8,238 bases of DNA, taken from an uncultured Lachnospiraceae bacterium (lineage in GTDB: Bacteria > Bacillota > Clostridia > Lachnospirales > Lachnospiraceae). This document shows, piece by piece, positions 1 to 4,029 of the stretch. Each line of letters starts with the position of its first letter. The stretch's first letter is position 1. The notes beneath the pieces were generated by a model, which saw nothing but the letters and a program-made list of their open reading frames with translations, had not been told where the DNA came from and did not search any database. A program made the translations under genes and the position numbers. The DNA is taken from contig CANRJU010000105.1 of assembly GCA_947631075.1 (NCBI GenBank), positions 1-8,238 on the forward strand, read 5' to 3'.

Positions 1-57
1 TCTTAAAGCAATTTCTATCAGCCTCTTATCACAATCGCTCAATTCATATCGTTCCAT
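1..57 (-). CDS. N-terminal 19 codons of an unidentified gene (partial)
   Basis: An ATG at 55-57 opens a reading frame that runs off the left edge and encodes MERYELSDCDKRLIEIALR. A good SD (AGAGGGG) lies 5 nt upstream of the ATG. The leader further upstream shares the 18-mer 79-96 with the leader of the ankyrin gene, so this was probably the original downstream neighbour of an NlpC/P60 gene. The charged, helical N-terminus is too short to assign; small deaminase-like proteins of Clostridia can begin this way, but that is only a guess. Start confidence is good; function is unknown. Confidence 0.6.
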   Translation of the reverse strand, partial: MERYELSDCDKRLIEIALR

Positions 58-104
58 AATAACCCCTCTGCATATTCCGATTTGTTTAATTGTTCAGTAT
101 TGAT

Positions 105-113
105 ATTTTACCA
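105..113 (-). promoter_or_regulatory. Possible extended -10 promoter for the left-edge gene
   Basis: On the minus strand the sequence reads TGGTAAAAT, a TGn extended -10 with one mismatch to TATAAT. It occupies the same place relative to the 18-mer at 79-96 as the better TGGTATAAT promoter does before the ankyrin gene. No convincing -35 hexamer lies 16-18 nt further upstream. The call rests on this parallel placement. Confidence 0.35.
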
Positions 114-202
114 CAACCGCACACACAATTCCATTAAATTTTGCTTAATCTTCCCTTATCAAAAAACAGCCAAGTAAATAATGCGTGGCATAATTAAATT
201 CC

Positions 203-220
203 CCTCTCCGCCACGGCGAC
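203..220. repeat. GC-rich box, copy A
   Basis: cctctccgccacggcgac. The same box recurs at 276-293 (one C to T change plus a length difference in the leading pyrimidines) and at 3881-3900. It contains the short inverted repeat CGCC-AC-GGCG. It lies between terminator and promoter in an otherwise AT-rich region. Function is unknown; a protein-binding site or the edge of a small repeat element is possible. Confidence 0.55.
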
Positions 221-275
221 AACACAATCACATATTAGTAAAAATCTCAAGTCAAAAATCAGACAATCCCCCTCC

Positions 276-293
276 CCTCTCTGCCACGGCGAC
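276..293. repeat. GC-rich box, copy B
   Basis: cctctctgccacggcgac, followed by attatattatat as in the copy at 3881-3900. This copy sits just downstream of terminator 307-347 on the minus strand, in the same relative position as the third copy behind its terminator. Confidence 0.55.
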
Positions 294-306
294 ATTATAT
301 TATATA

Positions 307-347
307 AAAAAACCGTTCTGCGCGATCCCGTGCAAGAACGGTTTTTT
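307..347 (-). terminator. Hairpin terminator T1 behind the Rpn-like gene
   Basis: Arms 307-319 and 335-347 form a 13-bp perfect stem (aaaaaaccgttct with agaacggtttttt), with further pairing in the loop (gc/gc). On the minus strand the stem ends in a run of seven T, giving a Rho-independent terminator about 60 nt after the Rpn-like stop codon. The A and T tracts make it usable in both directions. It belongs to a three-member family with 1569-1612 and 3921-4000. Confidence 0.85.
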
Positions 348-379
348 ATAATCCAATCAATATAAGCCTATAATGTCCC

Positions 380-409
380 CTAATCCATAACTCTCTCGAT
401 CTTCACCTT
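380..409 (-). pseudogene. 3' remnant of an NlpC/P60 hydrolase gene
   Basis: In this frame the minus strand encodes KVKIERVMD followed by TAG, almost the same as the C-terminus VKIGRVMD-TAG of the intact hydrolase ending at 4030. The DNA match (361-407 to 4011-4057) continues through the stop into the 3' untranslated region and the terminator. Nothing of the hydrolase remains upstream: the homology stops exactly at the end of the Rpn-like gene, whose TAA (408-410) overlaps the remnant's first codon. This is best read as a scar left when the Rpn-like gene replaced or joined the end of a hydrolase paralogue. Confidence 0.7.
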
Positions 410-1280
410 ACATTTTGCTAAGCCATACGACATACAGGCTTCTCTCGGAATCCGGTATGTCAAGAACATCCATCGCCTGATCCTCCGTGAGATTCAGCTT
501 TTTCATCATGGCAGCAATGCTCTCCAATCGGGATTTTTGAGCAGTTTCTAATGTAGCTTCTTGAACTCTCTTTTCAATTACATCCTGCATGAGATCTTCC
601 ATTGCTTTACACATAAAGTCATCCCTCCTAATCTTCGCATACAATTCTAGGTTTGCCTGAATACTGACTTGAAATACAGCATCAGCATTAGCCTTGTCGC
701 CCTGCTTGGTGAGCGCGGCGGATTCCATCAAAAACTTTCGGACATCCTGCTCCTTGGCGTCACGGGATAAAACCCTAAAGGCGCTGTGCCTATCTGCCTC
801 AAGCTGTTTCATGACAACAATCTGCGTGTCAAACATTAACCTGCCCTTTATGTAATAAATCCCCGGATAGGGCTGTTCAATAGTGCGCCCGGACTCCTCC
901 AGGGCCTTGAACAACTCCCTGGGATATGTGTCACGGAACAGAGAAACCGTAATCTGATCTTCGGGAATCTGATCCACGATATCCCCCTGCGCCTTGTACA
1001 TGCAGCCGTATCCGCATACCTTGAAAAAATCATCAATCGATAGCTCCTGATTCGGGCTTTTGTATTCTAAAATGTTATATTGCTTAAAAATCCTGCCTAC
1101 CTCATTGTCCAGCAGGGCGCCCTGCTCCTTCGTGACCACCAGCATGTCAATCCGGGTAGGTTCCTTAAACAGCGTGTACTCAATAGTAAAACTAAGCTCC
1201 GCCCTTTCCAATCGAAACTCCAGCTCGGTTGCTCCATAAAAGCCCGGATGGTAATGAATCTTGTCCGTTGTATCTCCCAT
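408..1280 (-). CDS. Rpn-family PD-(D/E)XK nuclease/transposase-like protein
   Basis: The 290-residue product resembles the Rpn/YhgA-like family, recombination-promoting nucleases with a PD-(D/E)XK fold that are often multicopy in Lachnospiraceae. The visible active-site pattern is an aspartate after a beta strand (RIDMLVV, D45) and an ExK on the next strand (YNILEYKSP, E72 and K74). The C-terminal third is helical, and the tail LNLTEDQAMDVLDIPDSER is a typical ending for the family. The start at 1280 is supported by the SD AGGGGGG 6 nt upstream. The gene has its own promoter region (1319-1429) and terminator T1. The frame is intact, so it may be active. Family knowledge suggests DNA cleavage linked to RecA-independent recombination; a role in moving this accessory block is inference. 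Confidence 0.75.
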   Translation of the reverse strand: MGDTTDKIHYHPGFYGATELEFRLERAELSFTIEYTLFKEPTRIDMLVVTKEQGALLDNEVGRIFKQYNILEYKSPNQELSIDDFFKVCGYGCMYKAQGDIVDQIPEDQITVSLFRDTYPRELFKALEESGRTIEQPYPGIYYIKGRLMFDTQIVVMKQLEADRHSAFRVLSRDAKEQDVRKFLMESAALTKQGDKANADAVFQVSIQANLELYAKIRRDDFMCKAMEDLMQDVIEKRVQEATLETAQKSRLESIAAMMKKLNLTEDQAMDVLDIPDSERSLYVVWLSKM

Positions 1281-1318
1281 AACCCGCCCCCCTATGTAAA
1301 AATCTTATATTGAGTTAT

Positions 1319-1327
1319 ATTATATCA
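1319..1327 (-). promoter_or_regulatory. Extended -10 promoter P1 of the Rpn-like gene
   Basis: The minus strand reads TGATATAAT, a perfect TGn extended -10, about 40 nt before the start codon. No good -35 is present at 17 nt, which extended -10 promoters can tolerate. It lies downstream of a second, better-formed promoter at 1401-1429, so the gene seems to have tandem promoters. Confidence 0.55.
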
Positions 1328-1366
1328 TCTCGACTACCGTCTCGATAAGGATACTCGTCAAATACC

Positions 1367-1383
1367 GCTTGGCGCAAGCGCCA
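1367..1383. promoter_or_regulatory. Two overlapping palindromes between the tandem promoters
   Basis: gcttg-gcg-caagc (1367-1379) and tggcgc-aa-gcgcca (1370-1383) overlap and share bases, so only one hairpin can form at a time. They lie between the -10 boxes of the two promoters upstream of the Rpn-like gene, a plausible operator position. No known regulator consensus is recognised. Confidence 0.35.
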
Positions 1384-1400
1384 TCGTCACTTTCCTCGTC

Positions 1401-1429
1401 ATTATATCATGTTTCCATAAGTTCGTCTA
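1401..1429 (-). promoter_or_regulatory. Sigma-A promoter P2 upstream of the Rpn-like gene
   Basis: TAGACG (1424-1429) is separated by 17 nt from TATAAT (1401-1406), with TGA giving an extended -10. The 20 bases over the -35 region (1417-1436) are identical to those of the ankyrin-gene promoter (3839-3858), so this is a copied promoter module. A 7-bp inverted repeat, gattttt-aatgtc-aaaaatc (1431-1450), overlaps the upstream edge. Confidence 0.6.
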
Positions 1430-1483
1430 TGATTTTTAATGTCAAAAATCATGAGTGCCCCCATGCCCTCACCCCTTAAAAGC

Positions 1484-1545
1484 GGTTGTGTAACCCTGTA
1501 AATAGTCGTATAGTCTTGTAAAACAGTCGTGTAACTCTATGAACG
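1484..1545. repeat. Three degenerate 21-bp tandem repeats
   Basis: Units begin near 1484, 1504 and 1525. Units two and three start with AGTCGT(A/G)TA, and unit one carries GGTTGTGTAACCCTGTAAAT, which fits unit three (AGTCGTGTAACTCTATGAAC) with gaps. The array lies in the 484-nt gene-free interval between the Rpn-like gene and the DUF6985-like gene, beyond terminator T2. No coding potential is seen here. Confidence 0.4.
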
Positions 1546-1568
1546 GTCATCCCACTGTTGCTGTTTAT

Positions 1569-1612
1569 AAAAAACCCGTTCTTGCGCGACCCCGTGCAAG
1601 AACGGGTTTTTT
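1569..1612 (-). terminator. Hairpin terminator T2, 20-bp stem
   Basis: This is a near-perfect hairpin: 20 pairs (one G-T wobble) closed by the four-base loop accc, with A6 at one foot and T6 at the other. It can terminate in both directions. On the minus strand it ends the accessory unit that finishes with the DUF6985-like gene, about 150 nt after its stop. The core ttgcgcga-cccgtgcaa matches T1 and T3, while the outer pairs differ but stay complementary. Confidence 0.85.
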
Positions 1613-1706
1613 ATTACCCGCAAGGCAGAATACTTCATTTTCTGCTCTTTTACATAAAAGTAGAGCGCACAGACTGGTTTCTATACGCCCTGACGCTGTG
1701 CTATTA

Positions 1707-1722
1707 TTTTGTTGCTATATGT
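1707..1722. repeat. 16-bp direct repeat shared with 2663-2678
   Basis: ttttgttgctatatgt occurs exactly at both positions. The second copy overlaps the stop codon of the zinc-ribbon gene (minus strand ACATATAGCAACAAAA, containing TAG). The first lies 43 nt downstream of the DUF6985-like stop, inside non-coding DNA. It may be the scar of a deleted zinc-ribbon paralogue 3' end or a recombination junction between immunity-like genes. Confidence 0.4.
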
Positions 1723-1764
1723 GGTAATGCTTAGTTAGACAATCGGTGTTTGTTTTGGTAAATG

Positions 1765-2201
1765 CTATTTCAGCCGTTCCGCCACTTTTTGCTGTAATGC
1801 CTTACGCTGAGGATATAGCACATAATTGACGAGATATTGGTCATCGTCCAGCAGATGGCTATCCCACACATCCTCATCGTTCCAAGAACCCATGTAGACC
1901 ACATGTCTATTTTTTATCAAGCAGTGCAAACCCTCATCCTCCTGCCAGTCGCATCCGCCGCTTAAGTTCAGTACAGGGATTTCTGGATTATTGGGGAGTT
2001 TGATGTCCAAGACTGAAAAATCCATATAGCGAAGAATCGCCAGCGGTTCCTGGATATGTTGTATATCTTCTTCCAGCAGTTCTCCCTTACTTGTAGATTC
2101 CAGCTCATCCTGGAGGTAGTAAAAGGCGTATTGGCAGATTTCCGGCCAAACTCATCTGTCCCGGCATTGATTAAAATATCCTCAAAGCGTAGTTCTGACA
2201 T
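1765..2201 (-). pseudogene. DUF6985-like small protein gene with a one-base frameshift
   Basis: A start at 2201 with a perfect SD (AAAGGAGG, 9 nt before the ATG) reads MSELRFEDILINAGTDEF and then leaves frame. The correct continuation (WPEICQYAFYYLQDELE...) is in the -1 frame and runs uninterrupted to the TAG at 1765. Adding one T to the TTT run at 2148-2150 restores GAG-TTT-TGG-CCG and a 145-residue protein. Its second half has a WxEDxG-like strand region (GGCDWQEDEGLHCLI, then VVYMGSWND) that resembles DUF6985-type proteins, small partners often found beside toxin-immunity genes. The family call is tentative. The break may be a real mutation, length switching in the T run, or a sequencing error. 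Confidence 0.7.
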
Positions 2202-2243
2202 TTGTAATTTCCTCCTTTGGAAAATCGAAATTGTTGTAAAATA

Positions 2244-2642
2244 TCAATTTTTCAAAAAATCTTTTGCAGATTTTGCAATAGCAATATCAATGTCACTACG
2301 CTCTGCCGTTTCTATAAGAAGTTCCTTATACTTATTATCGCTATTTTTATCATTGCATATTCTATTAAGCATCCACACCGTATGTATTGTAGGAGAATTT
2401 TTAACGGATTGAAAGAGAAGATCCTCATATCCTTGTTTATAAAATCTCTCAACAAAATGAACAATCGCCCCCGGTACGCCGAAATCAGCTAATGGGTGAC
2501 GTTCCATAAGTTTCAGCAATGGTTCAACGGCACTTAATCCTAAATCTGCTCGTTCAATTTCTTCTACACATTCTTCCTGAACCATTTCAAAATCATCACT
2601 ATCAATCTTATCTTCCATTTTTTTTATCAATTCCTCTAACAT
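2244..2642 (-). CDS. Small acidic immunity-like protein, helical
   Basis: The product has 132 residues. The start at 2642 is preferred over the longer frame because GGAGGG lies 6 nt upstream; the longer version would overlap the zinc-ribbon gene in frame without an SD. It is acidic and predicted helical, with no signal peptide or membrane segment. A conserved-looking centre, DFGVPGAIVHFVERF (53-67) followed by SPTIHTVWMLNRICND (83-98), resembles immunity proteins of polymorphic toxin loci, which neutralise a toxin by binding it in the cytoplasm. The gene starts 28 nt after the zinc-ribbon stop and ends 42 nt before the DUF6985-like start, so it is probably co-transcribed with both. No matching toxin is in the window. 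The specific family is not identified. Confidence 0.6.
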   Translation of the reverse strand: MLEELIKKMEDKIDSDDFEMVQEECVEEIERADLGLSAVEPLLKLMERHPLADFGVPGAIVHFVERFYKQGYEDLLFQSVKNSPTIHTVWMLNRICNDKNSDNKYKELLIETAERSDIDIAIAKSAKDFLKN

Positions 2643-2662
2643 TTCATACCCTCCAAATTCTG

Positions 2663-2678
2663 TTTTGTTGCTATATGT
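2663..2678. repeat. 16-bp direct repeat, second copy
   Basis: ttttgttgctatatgt, identical to 1707-1722. On the minus strand it covers the last codon and TAG of the zinc-ribbon gene and the first bases of the gap before the next gene. Confidence 0.4.
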
Positions 2679-3105
2679 TTTTTTCCATTTCGTCAGTTGG
2701 CTCATAGTCGATTTTCCAATCCAAAAAGGAACCCAATGTTTTACACTCCGTACACATTGACCCGATATATACCCACTTTACGCTACCGTTTTTTCGTCTT
2801 GAAAAACCAACCTTAATATGATAGGCCGTCCTCTTTTTACAGATTGGGCACCGGATTGCTTTTGGCTTTGCCTCATCCCATACGTCTTCACAATCCAGAA
2901 GGATCTTTTTCGTTTTACATGCAGGGCATACTACCTGAATAGCACCTTCATCACGGTCAAGCCGGACAAACAGGGCATTGCTGCCACAGGTATTACATTT
3001 GACAGACTTGATATCCAAAGCATTATCCTCTGAAAACGCTTTCAAATATTCATCAATATCATCCAGACAGTCTCCTGTCCACCATTCTCCACTTGTATCT
3101 ATCAT
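2671..3105 (-). CDS. Double zinc-ribbon protein, immunity-cluster context
   Basis: A protein of 144 residues starting MIDTSGEWWTGDCLDDI. The start at 3105 is chosen because GGAGG lies 7 nt upstream; the Met eight codons earlier has no SD and would cover this site. Four CxxC pairs are visible: C37/C40 with C60/C63, and C86/C89 with C118/C121, giving two tandem zinc ribbons of four cysteines each. The N-terminal motif SGEWWTGDCLDDIDEYLKAF and the C-terminal acidic tail flank them. Zinc ribbons of this kind bind nucleic acid or protein; as the gene sits in an operon with immunity-like and ankyrin genes, protein binding (toxin neutralisation) is a reasonable but unproven guess. No catalytic motif is seen. 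Confidence 0.7.
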   Translation of the reverse strand: MIDTSGEWWTGDCLDDIDEYLKAFSEDNALDIKSVKCNTCGSNALFVRLDRDEGAIQVVCPACKTKKILLDCEDVWDEAKPKAIRCPICKKRTAYHIKVGFSRRKNGSVKWVYIGSMCTECKTLGSFLDWKIDYEPTDEMEKNI

Positions 3106-3109
3106 AAAA

Positions 3110-3148
3110 CTACCTCCAACAATTTTCATTTTTTATAATTTCGTTCAT
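3110..3148 (-). other. 12-codon ORF bridging to the zinc-ribbon gene
   Basis: ATG at 3146-3148 encodes MNEIIKNENCWR and stops at TAG (3110-3112). Its ATG overlaps the TGA of the decayed ORF upstream (ATGA), AAAGG lies 8 nt before it, and its last codon and stop overlap the SD of the zinc-ribbon gene. It may act as a translational-coupling minicistron or be just what remains of the junction. It is too short to claim as a functional peptide. Confidence 0.3.
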
Positions 3149-3357
3149 AAAAGCATCCTTTCAATTCGCTCCACACTGTGGAGTGTTTTTACCGCTTTAA
3201 TTTTTCCCTGACTGTCCTTGTCGGCTGTACCCATGCGGAAGAGCTTCCTCCCCTCGGTTCGTATTATGACTTTATGTAAACTTTCCTACCACACTCCCAT
3301 AAAATAGCAGTTTTCAATAAACCCTCTGAAATCCGAGATATAATCACTTCTGTTGGG
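3145..3357 (-). pseudogene. Decayed ORF with an in-frame amber stop
   Basis: From near the ankyrin stop codon the minus strand reads IPNRSDYISDFRGFIENCYF and MGVW, then TAG (3286-3288). The same frame then continues for 46 codons as ESLHKVIIRTEGRKLFRMG, TADKDSQGKIKAVKTLHSV and ERIERMLL to the TGA at 3145. Its composition looks coding, with basic and polar residues in helix-like spacing, but there is no start with a good SD. An internal ATG at 3234 would give only 29 residues. The best reading is the end of a gene whose front was lost, possibly the C-terminus of the toxin or immunity gene that once belonged to this cluster. The family is not recognised. Confidence 0.45.
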
Positions 3358-3359
3358 TA

Positions 3360-3761
3360 TTAATCTCTACTTTCAAATTCAGCAATTACCTTGTTTAGAC
3401 CTTCGTTTCGAAAAGATTTTATTACTTCTCTTAGCGAGATTCCATTAACGTCCTCATTCAAATCCAATCCGTATTGAAGAAATACCCTTAAAAAATCAGG
3501 ATTTGTTTCATCCAACATACCTATAGCGTATAATATCGGAGAATGTCCTTTTTTATCTTTGCAGTTTGGGGCAGCCCCTTTTTGCAACAGTAATTTGGCT
3601 ACTGCCAAATTATGTGCACTACACGCCACATGCAAATAAGTTCCTCCATTATCATCAGCAAAATTAACATTGTCAAGCTGCCTTATATCTTCCAACAGCT
3701 TATCTGACTCTTCAATCCCGATTCTCCAAAAGAATTCGTCTCTCCCTAAATTATATCCCAT
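3360..3761 (-). CDS. Ankyrin-repeat protein
   Basis: A 133-residue cytoplasmic protein with about two ankyrin units. The first is near 38-67 (NGGTYLHVACSAHNLAVAKLL followed by LQKGAAPN, close to the GxTpLHxAxxxxxxxxxxxLLxxGAxxN consensus). The second, more degenerate, is near 71-103 (KGHSPILYAI, then FLRVFLQYGLDLN), and helical caps lie on both sides. Ankyrin repeats bind proteins; in bacterial toxin loci, short ankyrin proteins commonly serve as immunity proteins, which fits the neighbours here. The start at 3761 has AAAGGA 8 nt upstream. A good promoter lies at 3823-3851, and the gene probably leads the unit that runs to T2. The N-terminal 30 residues are not repeat-like. Confidence 0.8.
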   Translation of the reverse strand: MGYNLGRDEFFWRIGIEESDKLLEDIRQLDNVNFADDNGGTYLHVACSAHNLAVAKLLLQKGAAPNCKDKKGHSPILYAIGMLDETNPDFLRVFLQYGLDLNEDVNGISLREVIKSFRNEGLNKVIAEFESRD

Positions 3762-3822
3762 ACCTTAATTCCTTTCTAGTTAATATTTGCTTTCTTGATT
3801 TGTTTAATTGTTCAACGCCAAT

Positions 3823-3851
3823 ATTATACCATTTTTCTATAAGTTCGTCTA
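3823..3851 (-). promoter_or_regulatory. Sigma-A promoter of the ankyrin-led unit
   Basis: TAGACG (3846-3851), a 17-nt spacer, then TATAAT (3823-3828) preceded by TGG, an extended -10. It is about 60 nt before the ankyrin ATG. It is the only clear promoter seen for the genes down to 1765. Confidence 0.7.
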
Positions 3852-3880
3852 TGATTTTCTGATATCAAATATCCCCAATT

Positions 3881-3900
3881 CCTCTCTCCGCCACGGCGAC
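3881..3900. repeat. GC-rich box, copy C
   Basis: cctctctccgccacggcgac followed by attatcttatattatatt. It matches copies at 203-220 and 276-293 and lies in the same position relative to a terminator as the copy at 276-293. Confidence 0.55.
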
Positions 3901-3920
3901 ATTATCTTATATTATATTGT

Positions 3921-4000
3921 AAAAAAAACACCGTTCTGCGCGGTTAAAGTGGCGAATAGAATATTCGGCACTTTTTCCCCGTGCAAGAACGGTGTTTTTA
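3921..4000 (-). terminator. Terminator T3 with a second hairpin nested in its loop
   Basis: Outer arms 3924-3937 and 3986-3999 pair over 14 bp (aaaaacaccgttct with agaacggtgttttt), extended inward by gcgcgg with ccgtgc. On the minus strand it ends in T8, so it terminates the NlpC/P60 transcript 30 nt after the stop. Where T1 and T2 have a loop of about four bases, T3 carries an extra hairpin: arms 3946-3957 and 3963-3974 (aaagtggcgaat with attcggcacttt, one mismatch) around the loop agaat. Confidence 0.85.
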
Positions 4001-4029
4001 TAATCATACATATAAGCCTATAATGTCAC

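Larger units (their letters stand above)
79..407. repeat. Left copy of a diverged duplicated intergenic module
   Basis: This copy matches 3796-4057 in the same order. The shared parts are the 18-mer gatttgtttaattgttca (79-96; second copy 3796-3813), the GC-rich box ending gccacggcgacattat, an AT-rich tata stretch, a hairpin terminator, and a 47-bp block (361-407 versus 4011-4057) with 43 identities that includes the end of an NlpC/P60 reading frame. Between these anchors the two copies differ by indels; the left copy carries the GC box twice (203-220 and 276-293). Apart from these elements, 58-380 contains no ORF I can support. Confidence 0.75.

Noticed and set aside
2141..2155. Programmed -1 ribosomal frameshift in the DUF6985-like gene
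   Set aside because: No X-XXY-YYZ slippery heptamer or following stem-loop is visible; a one-base loss in the T run explains it more simply, though this was not excluded by experiment.
2643..2705. 21-residue N-terminal extension of the immunity-like gene
   Set aside because: It would overlap the end of the zinc-ribbon gene and ignore the ideal GGAGGG, 6 nt before the ATG at 2642.
3106..3129. Upstream Met of the zinc-ribbon gene giving an N-terminus eight residues longer
   Set aside because: The stretch contains the SD of the start at 3105 and has no SD of its own before 3129.
3167..3190. Hairpin cgctccac-act-gtggagtg followed by T5 on the plus strand, like a plus-strand terminator
   Set aside because: No plus-strand gene is supported upstream of it, and it lies inside the coding-like decayed minus-strand frame, where the sequence reads as TLHSVER; probably chance pairing of coding bases.
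203..3900. The repeated GC-rich boxes and hairpins as a CRISPR array
   Set aside because: Only three boxes are present, at irregular distances and with no spacer pattern or cas genes; they belong to duplicated intergenic modules.
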